Positions 7,706-16,848 of a stretch of 64,000 bases of DNA are shown in pieces. Where the stretch lies: NCBI GenBank assembly GCA_942492125.1, contig CALODM010000017.1, positions 186,001 to 250,000 on the forward strand, in the 5' to 3' direction. The translations under genes were made by a program, and so were the position numbers. The notes beneath the pieces were generated by a model. The model ran no database searches and had not been told where the DNA came from. It was given only the letters and a program-made list of their open reading frames with translations. Each line of letters begins with the position of its first letter. Positions within the stretch are counted from its first letter, which is position 1. This stretch comes from BCD1 sp942492125 (GTDB lineage: Bacteria; Bacteroidota; Bacteroidia; Chitinophagales; Saprospiraceae).

Positions 7706-7810
7706 TTGCCTGTTAGGGGAAAAAGATTTAGTTTTGTATATCTTAAAGTAGTTTTTGTGTTTATTTGTTTGGGTTAGAGACCTTTGCTTACCGGCAAGGG
7801 TCTTTTCTTT
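7706..7810 (+). ncRNA. Possible very short transcript: promoter followed by a terminator
   Basis: On the plus strand ATTG at 7705-7708, a 20-base spacer and TAGTTTTG at 7729-7736 fit the Bacteroidota promoter. About 40 bases after the expected start, AGACCTTTGC (7778-7787) pairs with GCAAGGGTCT (7794-7803) and is followed by TTTCTTTTTTT. No plus-strand gene lies near on either side, so the terminator would serve an RNA of about 60 nt. It could equally be the divergent noise of an AT-rich spacer. Confidence 0.25.
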
Positions 7811-7855
7811 TTTCGGTCGGTTCTGGGGGTGCAAGAGCAATACTGAATAAAAAAA

Positions 7856-7889
7856 AATCCCCTTGGCAGCATATCGCTCCAAAGGGATT
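7856..7889 (-). terminator. Terminator of the DUF1573 gene
   Basis: The minus strand forms AATCCCTTTGG paired with CCAAGGGGATT (one wobble), followed by a run of eight or more T. It lies about 57 bases after the DUF1573 stop codon. Confidence 0.75.
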
Positions 7890-7945
7890 TTATCGGAATG
7901 ATTTTCAGCAATTTTAAATTGGAAAACATCCGGTCACAACTGTAA

Positions 7946-8428
7946 TTAGTTGTTATTATTAAACAGTCCGCTGTTGTTGGAAGGAACACCTGCAGGTTCT
8001 TCAGCTTTCTTGTCAACCTTACCCTTGATGGTCAAAACTGTTTTCTCCTCGATATCCTGAAGCGTCAGGGTGATACGCTTGGTGAAAGGACCAACACGGT
8101 TAGTGTCGTATCTTACCTTGATCTGTCCGGTTTCTCCGGGAAGAATAGGATCTTTAGGATATGTTGGTACTGTACATCCACAGCTTCCTTTAGCATGGGT
8201 GATTACCAAAGGAGCATCGCCTGTGTTGGTGAAGTTGAAAAAGCGGTAAGGATCTGATCCTTGCTCAATGGTTCCATAATCCACAACATCTGATTCAAAA
8301 GTGATGGCAGGACCAGGTTTTGCTGCCGCTTCTTCTACAGCAGTTACGGGAGTAGTCGGGTTTTGGGCAAAGGCAAAAACAGCTACACTCAACACAAGCG
8401 TTAATACAGAAAGAAATTTCTTCATCAT
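7946..8428 (-). CDS. Secreted DUF1573 protein
   Basis: A 160-residue protein with signal peptide MMKKFLSVLTLVLSVAVFAFA, then Q. A DUF1573 (ASH-like immunoglobulin-fold) domain covers about residues 45-140: VVDYGTIEQGSDPYRFFNFTN, GSCGCTVPTYPKDPILPGET and RVGPFTKRITLTL. The CGC pair is characteristic of the family. DUF1573 proteins are common periplasmic or surface proteins of Bacteroidota and have no established biochemical function. The C-terminus is Asn-rich (SGLFNNNN), probably a flexible tail. Two consecutive ATG codons could start it. It is a single-gene unit, with its own promoter candidate and a strong terminator. Confidence 0.88.
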   Translation of the reverse strand: MMKKFLSVLTLVLSVAVFAFAQNPTTPVTAVEEAAAKPGPAITFESDVVDYGTIEQGSDPYRFFNFTNTGDAPLVITHAKGSCGCTVPTYPKDPILPGETGQIKVRYDTNRVGPFTKRITLTLQDIEEKTVLTIKGKVDKKAEEPAGVPSNNSGLFNNNN

Positions 8429-8484
8429 TATTGATTTTTAATTAGTTAATTTTTTATTTTTAATTGTTATCAAATCACTGCCGA

Positions 8485-8492
8485 CAAAATTA
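8485..8492 (-). promoter_or_regulatory. Candidate -7 element for the DUF1573 gene
   Basis: The minus strand reads TAATTTTG (TAnnTTTG), giving a leader of roughly 50 bases before the start codon. A -33 element is not obvious. Confidence 0.4.
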
Positions 8493-8795
8493 AAGGTTAT
8501 AAGGTAATATGTAAACTTTGAAATCCATTATTTTGTTAATACAAAGTTAAACACCATTAACGTTATTAAAGTTAGACGCCAAAATGATGCTCTGGTAACA
8601 GATATAATGGCCTTTATTGTCCGTGATATGATGCCTGATGCCTGATTTTTCTGGATACCGGCTCATTAAGATAAATATTGCAAGTTGTGGATTTTAAAGA
8701 AATAAATCATATCTTGCACAAACTAATAAGTCTGTTTTCCAAATTATATTTCGACCAAGCCAAATTATTTTTTAAGACCTAACCTAAATAGACGT
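8493..8795. other. Divergent intergenic spacer before fused E1
   Basis: AT-rich, no protein-like frame. It should contain the promoter of the rightward E1 gene, probably in the last 100 bases, but no exact consensus was seen. No terminator-like hairpin was seen. Confidence 0.4.
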
Positions 8796-11210
8796 ATGGC
8801 CAAAGATATTCTATTGAATCCAGGTTCAAAGACCAAAAAAGCATTTCCCTTCGATAAAGCGGCAATATTGCAGGATTTTCAAATTTGCTGCATCAGCAGA
8901 GAGGTAAGTTTGCTCGGCCGAAAGGCTGTATTGTCCGGTCGGGGTAAATTCGGCATTTTTGGTGCCGGCAAAGAGGTCCCCCAGGTAGCTATGGCCCGGG
9001 CCTTTAAAAAAGGAGATTTCAGATCCGGTTATTACAGGGACCAGACTTTTATGCTGGCCAAGGGGTTGTCAACGGTGGAGCAATTGTTTGCCCAGTTGTA
9101 TGCCGATCCCGACAATGACCCTTTTTCCGGAGGCCGCCAGATGAACAGCCACTTTGCCACTCCCCTGATCGACGAAACAGGAAACTGGAAAAATCACCAG
9201 GAAGCGTATAACGTAAGTGCAGATGTATCCAGTACAGCCGGCCAAATGGCAAGAGCCCTGGGATTGGCAGGAGCCTCCAAAAAATACCGGGCCAATAAAC
9301 TGGTTGACACTGCCGGTTTTTCAAACAATGGTAATGAAGTATGCTTTGCCACCATCGGTGATGCCAGTACCTCCGAAGGCGTTTTTTGGGAAACCATCAA
9401 TGCTGCCGGAGTAATGCAGGTACCTTTGCTCGTTTCTGTATGGGATGACGGCTATGGCATAAGCGTGCCTATCCATCTGCAAACGACAAAAAGCAGTATC
9501 TCCGAAGTACTTGCCGGTTTTAGCTATGATGAAGCTAAAGGACAGGGTATTGAAATTTTTACGGCGAAAGCCTGGGATTACCCGGGTTTGATGGAAATGT
9601 ATCATAAGGTTTCTGAACACGTTAGAAAGGAACACCGCCCCGCGGTAATACATATCCAGGAAGTTACACAACCTCAGGGCCATTCTACCTCCGGATCCCA
9701 CGAACGGTATAAATCTGCAGAAAGACTGCAATGGGAAAAAGACAAGGATTGTATCCTTTCTATGGAAAAATGGATCATCGCATCCGGCATTGCCACAAGT
9801 AAAGAGGTCGAAGCCATCAGGGAACAGGTGAAGGAGGAGGTGAAATTGAGTCAAAGAAAAGCATGGAATAACTACCTGGCTCCGGCCAAGGACAGAAAGA
9901 AAAAACTTCAGGAAATCTATAACGAACTTCCCAATTTTAGCGGGGAGGTGGAGCAAATCAAAAAGGAACTGGCCAGGCTTCACAACCCTACCGTAACGGA
10001 GTTGCTCCAAAACGCCCGCCACATGCGTTATGCGCTCTTCAATGAAGAGAATCCCGGGATGGAACCCCTGGAGTCCTGGATCCTCGAAGTAGAAGCACGG
10101 GGTGAAAAGCATTACCATACCAATTTATACAGCGATAGTGATAAATCTGCCTTGAAGGTGCCGGTGATTCCTCCCGTTTTTACGGACGATTCTCCAATGG
10201 TCAACGGGTACGAGATACTCAATCAATTTTTCGATATAACTTTTGAAAGACATCCTGAAGTTTATGCTTTTGGAGAAGACGTAGGCCAGATCGGAGACGT
10301 TAATCAGGGAATGGCCGGCTTACAGGACAAATACTCTGATGATCGGATCTTTGACTCCGGGATCCGGGAGAATACCATCGTCGGACAGGCCATTGGAATG
10401 GCCATGCGCGGACTTAGGCCTATTGCCGAAATTCAATATCTCGACTACCTCGTTTATGGATTACAGCCTCTGACAGATGATCTTTCTACCGTCAGATACA
10501 GGAGTAACGGTTTACAACATGCCCCTGCGATCATTCGTACCCGCGGACACCGACTGGAGGGTATCTGGCATTCCGGTTCCCCCATGGGCATGATCCTCAA
10601 TTCAATGAGAGGAGTTTATATTTTGGTGCCTCGCAATATGACCCAGGCGGCAGGATTTTACAACACCATGCTTAAGTCGGATGATCCTGCTTTGATCGTT
10701 GAGTGTCTTAACGGGTACAGGCTCAAGGAAAGAAAGCCGGATAACTTAGGAGATTTTACAATACCATTAGGCGTGCCGGAAGTATTGGAAGCTGGTACCG
10801 ATGTTACCCTGGTAACTTATGGCTCGTGTGTAAGAGTGGCTCAAAAAGGAATAGAATTGCTGAAGAGCAGAAATATTTCGGTTGAACTGATTGATGTTCA
10901 AACCCTGCTGCCTTTTGATATCGAACACAGGATACTGGAGTCCCTGAAAAAGACCAATCGGATCGTATTTATGGATGAAGACGTTCCCGGTGGGGCAACG
11001 GCCTATATGATGCGTGAGGTACTCGAGAAGCAAGGAGGATACCAATACCTGGATTCTGCACCCGTTTGCCTGGCTGCCGCCGAACACCGCCCTCCTTATG
11101 GTGACGACGGGGATTATTTCTCTAAACCGAATCCGGAGAATGTCTTTGAGATCATCTACCGGTTAATGGCGGAGGTTGATCCTGCCCGGTATAATTACAA
11201 GAAATTGTAA
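8796..11210 (+). CDS. 2-oxoacid (branched-chain type) dehydrogenase E1, fused alpha and beta subunits
   Basis: An 804-residue thiamine-diphosphate enzyme catalysing oxidative decarboxylation of a 2-oxoacid and acyl transfer to a lipoyl E2. Residues 1-430 are the alpha part, with the TPP-binding motif GDASTSEGVFWETINAAG near 187 ending in the DDGYGISVP stretch. Residues about 455-804 are the beta part: YAFGEDVGQIGDVNQGMAGL, RPIAEIQYLDYL, RTRGHRLEGIWHSGSP and the transketolase C-terminal domain VTLVTYGSCVRVAQKGIELL. Alpha/beta fusions of this kind are usual in Bacteroidota and are often annotated as 2-oxoisovalerate dehydrogenase. No E2 or E3 gene is adjacent. A second fusion lies at 28979, so the two may differ in substrate. 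Start ATG follows an AT-rich leader. Confidence 0.9.
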   Translation: MAKDILLNPGSKTKKAFPFDKAAILQDFQICCISREVSLLGRKAVLSGRGKFGIFGAGKEVPQVAMARAFKKGDFRSGYYRDQTFMLAKGLSTVEQLFAQLYADPDNDPFSGGRQMNSHFATPLIDETGNWKNHQEAYNVSADVSSTAGQMARALGLAGASKKYRANKLVDTAGFSNNGNEVCFATIGDASTSEGVFWETINAAGVMQVPLLVSVWDDGYGISVPIHLQTTKSSISEVLAGFSYDEAKGQGIEIFTAKAWDYPGLMEMYHKVSEHVRKEHRPAVIHIQEVTQPQGHSTSGSHERYKSAERLQWEKDKDCILSMEKWIIASGIATSKEVEAIREQVKEEVKLSQRKAWNNYLAPAKDRKKKLQEIYNELPNFSGEVEQIKKELARLHNPTVTELLQNARHMRYALFNEENPGMEPLESWILEVEARGEKHYHTNLYSDSDKSALKVPVIPPVFTDDSPMVNGYEILNQFFDITFERHPEVYAFGEDVGQIGDVNQGMAGLQDKYSDDRIFDSGIRENTIVGQAIGMAMRGLRPIAEIQYLDYLVYGLQPLTDDLSTVRYRSNGLQHAPAIIRTRGHRLEGIWHSGSPMGMILNSMRGVYILVPRNMTQAAGFYNTMLKSDDPALIVECLNGYRLKERKPDNLGDFTIPLGVPEVLEAGTDVTLVTYGSCVRVAQKGIELLKSRNISVELIDVQTLLPFDIEHRILESLKKTNRIVFMDEDVPGGATAYMMREVLEKQGGYQYLDSAPVCLAAAEHRPPYGDDGDYFSKPNPENVFEIIYRLMAEVDPARYNYKKL

Positions 11211-11225
11211 ACAACTTAAAAGTAG

Positions 11226-11464
11226 AACATGAGTTGTCCCGAATTTTTAAAATCCTTTTTTTGAAAATTGTAAATCTCAACCTGCCTTCCTGTAGTCAGC
11301 AGGCAGGCTCCCTCCGGTCGGACAACAAGATTTTCGGGCAGTCGCCACCAAAATATTCGTGTAATATTCCTTGCACACTTATCCCAATATTTAATAATCA
11401 ATCTATTATAAAAAACCCCAAATTTTGGCTTAAGCCAAATTTTGGGGCGACTCATGTTTTTTTC
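11226..11464. repeat. MITE-like intergenic repeat, copy B
   Basis: About 240 bases bounded by inverted ends. The left end is AACATGAGTTGTCCCGAATT and the right end, read inward on the minus strand, is AACATGAGTCGCCCCAAAAT. The palindrome at 11416-11447 is next to the right end. Copy A at 5634-6007 shares an end and the palindrome. There is a minus-strand frame across it (11216-11491), but it is a by-product of the repeat rather than a gene. The element sits between two convergent genes, where it can act as a bidirectional terminator. Confidence 0.45.
11416..11447. terminator. Bidirectional terminator between convergent genes
   Basis: CCCCAAATTTTGGCTTAAG faces its near-perfect complement (one mismatch). 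On the minus strand it is followed by TTTTTTATAAT, and on the plus strand by a T-run at 11457-11463. It serves the E1 gene from the left and the FG-GAP/ASPIC gene from the right. Confidence 0.65.
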
Positions 11465-11517
11465 TAATACTTGAGGGTTGATCAATCTCAAGATTAAAGC
11501 CTTGAATAATCAAACGA

Positions 11518-14271
11518 TTATTCCACAACCACTTTGGCTGTTCCTACTTCTCCATCCAAACGAATTTGAAGGGTATAGATTCCGGAGGGCAAATGCTCTG
11601 TAGCAATGGTCCATGAATTTTCTCCCGGATGGGCAGTTACTGCTTTGATTGGGCTTACTTCCTGGCCAACAGCATTCAAAAGTCTGAAAACCATGGCTTT
11701 TTCCTGCGTTGTTGTGAAAGATACAGACAATTGACCCCTTACAGGATTCGGAAATAATTTAAGCTCATTTACCCCCGAAATGTCTTCCAGTCCATTGATG
11801 TAAATACTTACCGGAGTCCGTTCTGATGTGCAAATCTCTTCCTGTTTTTTGATCTTCCAGTTATAGAAATAGTAATAATAGGCATCACCGTAAAAAGAAG
11901 TTACAATGGACCCGACATCACCAATGGGGTAGGGGTAGGAAACCCCTCCGTTATTACGGAACAGGTTGTTCTCAGGACAACGCAGCGTCATCATCTCTCC
12001 AATGGGGATCCACCAGTTCAGTTCCACGACCTGGAGGCCATTAACCAGCTCGACCGTCATTTCTTCCAGAATATTTCCATTACCATCTACCAATTGAATG
12101 GTGCGCTCACCTTCCGGTGCTTCGTCCGGAACCATCACATCAACTGTTTGTAGGGTGAATGGCTCCCAGACATTAAAATAACTATAAGCCCCTGTAGAGG
12201 GTAATCCTCCTGTGCCGGAGATGTCAGGTTTGCCACCAGCCTGTAATTCGCCACCATAAACGTTGACAGATTCGACAAAAAAGGTAGTCTCCTCTTCAAC
12301 AATAGGTGGTGTAATGAAAATATTGCCACTGCCGATGATTTCACCGCCGATCGCTTCGTTATACCAGTTGAGGCTGTCACCTGTGACTGTGATGGAAGCT
12401 TGTGATTCGATCATGTTGTCAAATTCGATCATGGTAACCTCGGGTGCTTCTGCAGCCAGCACGGTAATTTCCACAGCTTCAGACAACAATTGTTCTTCGG
12501 AACAAACAGCATCTGTAGCAACTGTGTAGGAACCCGATTCTGTAATGCTTACAGTCTGACCTGTCATACCATTCGACCAGGTTGGGTTACTGTTAATGGA
12601 GGAAGTGAGCTCAACGCTCCCTCCCTGGCAAAAGCGCTCCTCTCCGTCCAGGGTGATTTCAGGCGCAGGATCTTCGGTATAAGTTACGGTAATAGCATTG
12701 GACAAAGCAATGCAGCCGCTTTCATTCATAGCGATCAGGTTATAGGAACCAGGGGTAGTGGCCGTGAGGTTTTGGGATGTTGATCCGTCACTCCACGTAT
12801 AAGAAGAATAACCGGCAGGGCCTTCCAATACAACCGATGAACCTGGGCATATTTCCGTTGCTCCCATAGCGGTGATGGTGCTTGGATCAAGCAGACATTC
12901 CGCTTCAGGAATGATATGTGTAGTATTGATCTCCGGGTTTTCCAGTTTGGTGCGCATACCTGATGGCCACCTTACGACAATGGAATCTATCGCGGTAGCT
13001 GTGCCGACGCCAAAATAGGTGGCCAGGCTACTCATGGTACTGAAGCTTTGGGTTGATCTTACTTCCCTGATCTGTCGTCCCCAGGCTCCATAGAGCTCAA
13101 CCCGTGATCCGATACCGTTTTTATTACTCAAAAATCCCTGAGTGCAAATTTTCACCCAATTGTTCTCATTCCCGTCGTTGACCCAGATGGTATTACCCCT
13201 GACAACATCCAGGAACCCGTCGTTGTTAAAATCTCCGATACCGCCATTGGGGAACGGGATACTGGTAGGTGTAAACGTCAGGTCACCATTATTGAGGTAA
13301 AGTTCATTATTCAACTCGGAAAAGATATCCACAAAACCGTCGTTATTGAAGTCGGCAGCGGCATTTTCCCAGGCACCCAGGTCATAGGGGTCAATACCTG
13401 TAGAACCGATGATGTCTGTGAACGTCCCGTCACCATTGTTGAGCATGAAACGATTCTGGAAATCGTGATTTACAATAAAAGCATCAAAGTCCCCATCATT
13501 GTCGAAATCCTCAAAAACGGTCGTCCAGCTTTGTGCATTGTCATCCATATTGGCTTCGGAACCTACTTCACTGAAAGTGCCATCACCATTATTCTGATAC
13601 AAAAGATTGGTCCTTTCAATATCCCCCGGAGCTGAACCACCACGGCATTTGGTGATATAGAGATCAATGTCGTTATCATTGTCATAATCTACCCATAAGG
13701 CTGCATAGTTCCCGGCAAGATCCGCCGTTTCGATCAGGGATTGATCCAGGATCATATTCCCGGTTCCGTCATTTCTGTAGGGGTGACTTTGATCCACATC
13801 ATGACAAACAAAGGCATCGAGGTGACCGTCATTATCAATATCCGCCATAGTGGATCTTTGGGAGAAGATGTACTCAGGGTGGGCAATTTCAGAATATTCC
13901 GTGCCATTGTTATTGGAATAAACAAAAGAAACAGAGCTGCCGGATCCCAGCAAAAGGTCATTAAAACCGTCTTCGTTCAAATCTCCTGCACACATACTCC
14001 ACGTAGGATAAACCTGAAAATTTATGGCGAAATCCTGTTGTGTAAAAGTACCGTCAGGCTGCTGATAGTCGATATACAAATGCCCGGTAGTGATCCGGAC
14101 AATATCGTCGAGGTTGTCGTTGTTCATATCGACAGTACAGTCCTCAAAAGAAGAACCTTCCACTTCTCCGAGCAAAAAGGATTGATTGGAAAAGGTAACC
14201 TGCTGTGCAGTCATTGGGATGGTCAGGGCCAGGCAAATGACCATCCATAAATTTTGTAGCAATTTTGTCAT
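11518..14271 (-). CDS. T9SS-exported FG-GAP/VCBS repeat protein with ASPIC/UnbV domain
   Basis: A 917-residue secreted protein. It has signal peptide MTKLLQNLWMVICLALTIPM up to TAQ, then a beta-propeller of FG-GAP/VCBS repeats (about 30-375) with seven calcium-loop motifs such as DLNEDGFND, DIDNDGHLD, DFDNDGDFD and DFNNDGFVD. An ASPIC/UnbV domain follows (about 390-455, SIVVRWPSGMRTKLENP), then Ig/PKD-like modules (SYTWSDGSTSQNL) and an uncharacterised beta-rich domain. The C-terminal type A sorting domain (NELKLFPNPVRGQL to the end, with PSGIYTLQIRLDG) directs export by T9SS. Such propellers bind ligands at the surface. It follows the multihaem protein by 51 bases on the same strand, so they are likely co-expressed and may act together outside the cell. 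Confidence 0.9.
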   Translation of the reverse strand: MTKLLQNLWMVICLALTIPMTAQQVTFSNQSFLLGEVEGSSFEDCTVDMNNDNLDDIVRITTGHLYIDYQQPDGTFTQQDFAINFQVYPTWSMCAGDLNEDGFNDLLLGSGSSVSFVYSNNNGTEYSEIAHPEYIFSQRSTMADIDNDGHLDAFVCHDVDQSHPYRNDGTGNMILDQSLIETADLAGNYAALWVDYDNDNDIDLYITKCRGGSAPGDIERTNLLYQNNGDGTFSEVGSEANMDDNAQSWTTVFEDFDNDGDFDAFIVNHDFQNRFMLNNGDGTFTDIIGSTGIDPYDLGAWENAAADFNNDGFVDIFSELNNELYLNNGDLTFTPTSIPFPNGGIGDFNNDGFLDVVRGNTIWVNDGNENNWVKICTQGFLSNKNGIGSRVELYGAWGRQIREVRSTQSFSTMSSLATYFGVGTATAIDSIVVRWPSGMRTKLENPEINTTHIIPEAECLLDPSTITAMGATEICPGSSVVLEGPAGYSSYTWSDGSTSQNLTATTPGSYNLIAMNESGCIALSNAITVTYTEDPAPEITLDGEERFCQGGSVELTSSINSNPTWSNGMTGQTVSITESGSYTVATDAVCSEEQLLSEAVEITVLAAEAPEVTMIEFDNMIESQASITVTGDSLNWYNEAIGGEIIGSGNIFITPPIVEEETTFFVESVNVYGGELQAGGKPDISGTGGLPSTGAYSYFNVWEPFTLQTVDVMVPDEAPEGERTIQLVDGNGNILEEMTVELVNGLQVVELNWWIPIGEMMTLRCPENNLFRNNGGVSYPYPIGDVGSIVTSFYGDAYYYYFYNWKIKKQEEICTSERTPVSIYINGLEDISGVNELKLFPNPVRGQLSVSFTTTQEKAMVFRLLNAVGQEVSPIKAVTAHPGENSWTIATEHLPSGIYTLQIRLDGEVGTAKVVVE

Positions 14272-14322
14272 AAGTGATATTTAGTTAAAAGTAAACCGGG
14301 GTTTCCGGAACACCAAGTTTGG

Positions 14323-16266
14323 TCAATAAAGATATATTTTTTCGATGATGCTGTTTCCGTATTCATTTTCAAAAAGGCAGAAGAATAGGCCACTTTGTCT
14401 GTTCAGGGAGATACCATAATCTCCACTTTTGTCCTTGGAGAAGTGGATTAGTTTACCGGAAGTGTCAAAAACGGATACCTGATGTCTTTTCGTTGAAGCA
14501 ATCCTGATTTCACCGGAAACCCTGTCGACTGAAAGTATATCAACCCAAGGGGGAGTATCGACAGGGGAGGAGGTGGACACAAAAACTTCAAACTCCACAG
14601 ATTCATCCTCCACCAGTACGGGCGTCCGGTCAGCCTGGTCAAACATGCTGCGGAAGGTTTCTATTTCCGGGGTCGATAGGGCAAACATTTCCTCCATCCA
14701 CCGGGGGGGTGCTGTTTGGTAATACAATCCTGCAGAGACAAATAATGGGCCCTGGTAACCTCCGGTAGGAATATGATAGGCAATCTGGTCCGTACCATTT
14801 CCTTCGACACCCTCATTTTTATTAAAGTCAGGATCGGTGAGGGCAGCTCCTACAATGGCAACAGTATCATAAGTGGTTGTCAAAGAGGTAAATCCTTTGG
14901 GTGGTAACCTGTTGTCTTTTAAGTGGTGGTCCATGTATTCCAGAACGGTAGTGCGGTTACCATGGATATCTGCAACCACCATTTCATAGATCTGGACTTC
15001 GTCTTCAGAACGAATGACCTGGAAATGCGGTTCATACAACGGATCCTGGCCGTAAACTTCGAAGTCCTCGTCCCATGTTCCCGACTCAAAAATGGTATTG
15101 CCCTGATCATCTGTTGCGGTTACTTTCAGAAAAGCCCTTCTCGAAGGATAACCGGATGGGAATTTATGTCCGGCTTTATTCTCCAGGGTTATGCTCACAT
15201 ATGCCGTATCCCCGGTTCTTTCCAGGGCTTCCATGTTCATGTTGACAGATCGGTTTTGCAACATGTCATAAGTTGAACTGATCGTTTCCGCATAGTGTTC
15301 AAGTTCGGCATTGATACCCAGAGCTTCTTTATTGTCCCGCATCAATTGCAGCATAAAGACATTGGCTCCGGTAAACTTATGTAGTGAAAAAGGAGCACGG
15401 GGTTCTGTTTCATACCCTGCCGCAATGAATACGGTTCCTTTGGAAAGGGTTGGCATGTGGCAACTCTGACAGGTGACGTTGGTTTCGTTGTATTCGGAAT
15501 TGAGCCATTCGTGGTAGGTGGCCTGTTCGACAAACCGGTTGGGGGTTACTTCCCCGTTATCCGGATTTACGGTTTGGGTGATGAGGGTGTGACAACCTGC
15601 ACAAATACCGGCATCTTTGATATGATCGGAATATACCGGCGCATATCCTGTTGCCAATGCCATGGGGGTATGCAGCGGATCCGGGTATGGACCATAAGCT
15701 ACTTTGGCTGTATCAAAATGTAATATCCCGGAATTGGTTTCTCCAAGATTTTCCGTGCTTTGCTGGTGGCAGGCTAGGCAGGAAACGCCATCCAGTGCAA
15801 TAGAGTCTGCAACCATTTCGGCTATTGAATAATGAGGGTTTCCATTGTGTTGTGCATTGTAATTTCCAAGAGGCGCATGGCATTTGGTGCAGGTGCTTTC
15901 GATCTCTTCCTGTAAGCCCGGATTCTCCAGTACTTCGTGACTCACTTTGGCCCGCCAGAAGGGATCTTTTGCCGAATTGGCCATCATGCTTGCCCGCCAG
16001 TCATCGACCACATTGATATCGTTGCCGCCCAGGTCCACGCTGGCAATCCCTGCCGTATCATATCCATGGCAGGCCACACATTCTCCAGAAGCTGCAAATA
16101 GATCATTGAATCCCTGCGGTAATGAATCGAGTAAAGCTCCGAAATACCGAAGGTCATTAATGGAATGATAATTGAGGGAAGAAACCGAAGTTCCTCTGGA
16201 CAGAAAAAAGAGCAGAGGGATCAATGTGAGCACAATCAATAAGGGTGAACGGTGCTGATCGAGCAT
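14323..16266 (-). CDS. Secreted five-haem cytochrome c family protein
   Basis: A 647-residue protein with an N-terminal hydrophobic export signal (SPLLIVLTLIPLLFFLSRG) and five CxxCH haem-attachment motifs: CVACH (63-67), CTKCH (126-130), CLACH (163-167), CAGCH (222-226) and CQSCH (266-270). The second half is beta-rich, and the last 70 residues (QVSVFDTSGKLIHFSKDKSG to ISLNRQSGLFFCLF) have the pattern of a T9SS type A sorting domain, though the usual PNP motif is replaced by VDRVSGEI. The haem arrangement resembles multihaem electron carriers such as cytochrome c554 or NapC/NirT-associated proteins. The substrate is unknown. It heads a two-gene operon with the FG-GAP/ASPIC protein. If exported by T9SS, the haems would sit on the cell surface. 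Confidence 0.88.
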   Translation of the reverse strand: MLDQHRSPLLIVLTLIPLLFFLSRGTSVSSLNYHSINDLRYFGALLDSLPQGFNDLFAASGECVACHGYDTAGIASVDLGGNDINVVDDWRASMMANSAKDPFWRAKVSHEVLENPGLQEEIESTCTKCHAPLGNYNAQHNGNPHYSIAEMVADSIALDGVSCLACHQQSTENLGETNSGILHFDTAKVAYGPYPDPLHTPMALATGYAPVYSDHIKDAGICAGCHTLITQTVNPDNGEVTPNRFVEQATYHEWLNSEYNETNVTCQSCHMPTLSKGTVFIAAGYETEPRAPFSLHKFTGANVFMLQLMRDNKEALGINAELEHYAETISSTYDMLQNRSVNMNMEALERTGDTAYVSITLENKAGHKFPSGYPSRRAFLKVTATDDQGNTIFESGTWDEDFEVYGQDPLYEPHFQVIRSEDEVQIYEMVVADIHGNRTTVLEYMDHHLKDNRLPPKGFTSLTTTYDTVAIVGAALTDPDFNKNEGVEGNGTDQIAYHIPTGGYQGPLFVSAGLYYQTAPPRWMEEMFALSTPEIETFRSMFDQADRTPVLVEDESVEFEVFVSTSSPVDTPPWVDILSVDRVSGEIRIASTKRHQVSVFDTSGKLIHFSKDKSGDYGISLNRQSGLFFCLFENEYGNSIIEKIYLY

Positions 16267-16490
16267 GATTTTGTTGATTTAAAAAACAGAATGGCTTTCT
16301 TTGGAAACAACAAAGTAAGTACATTTTGGTGAATTCTCTCTTTATCCTTTTCAGATTTTATCTTTTTGCAAGTTGAAATACAAAGTGGATTATGGAAATT
16401 AAGGAGAAAGGAGAACAACCTGTTTGTGAAGTTGAACGACTCAATTGTGATTAATCTCCAGAACTACTGCTGCTGGCAGGCAACTGGTTC

Positions 16491-16804
16491 AAGGCTTGAA
16501 TGACACCTGTAGCCTTTCCGGATAAAAAGGAATGTCGCAAGAGCTATTAGGTGCCTACAGCACCAAAGGAAAGGTATTCATACGGGGAGATACCGGGATT
16601 TAGTGTCTAACGACACCTTAGGGGAGGTTTTTCATAAACGTTGGAATACGGGGGGTGTGTGCTTAACAATACCTTGGGATGTTTTTAAAAACATTGGACT
16701 TAACTGGATAATACTCATCAATTAAACGGTAAAATCCAGCCTCGTTAGAGGCTCCATATTGGTAAAAAGTAACCGTAAAGTAAAACATCGTGCCTTTAGG
16801 TACG
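16491..16804. repeat. Array of small palindromes in a long non-coding stretch
   Basis: The 580 bases between the cytochrome gene and the small frame at 16849 contain at least five short hairpins. They are GGTGC-CTACA-GCACC (16550-16564), GTGTC-TAAC-GACAC (16603-16616), ATGTTTTTAAAAACAT (16679-16694), AGCCTC-GTTA-GAGGCT (16738-16753) and CGTGCC-TTTA-GGTACG (16789-16804), plus an outer AAGGCT/AGCCTT pair at 16491-16516. Several share a stem of the form GTGyC(T) with a TAAC, GTTA or TTTA loop and are spaced 35-70 bases apart. This is the look of a decayed REP/BIME-like array. No RAYT-type transposase is in the window. Confidence 0.45.
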
Positions 16805-16848
16805 AAATCTAAGACTTTGCCCAAAACCATAAGTATGCTGGAATGGAA

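Noticed and set aside
11216..11491. Minus-strand 91-codon frame
   Set aside because: It coincides with the second MITE-like repeat and includes both inverted ends; no gene features.
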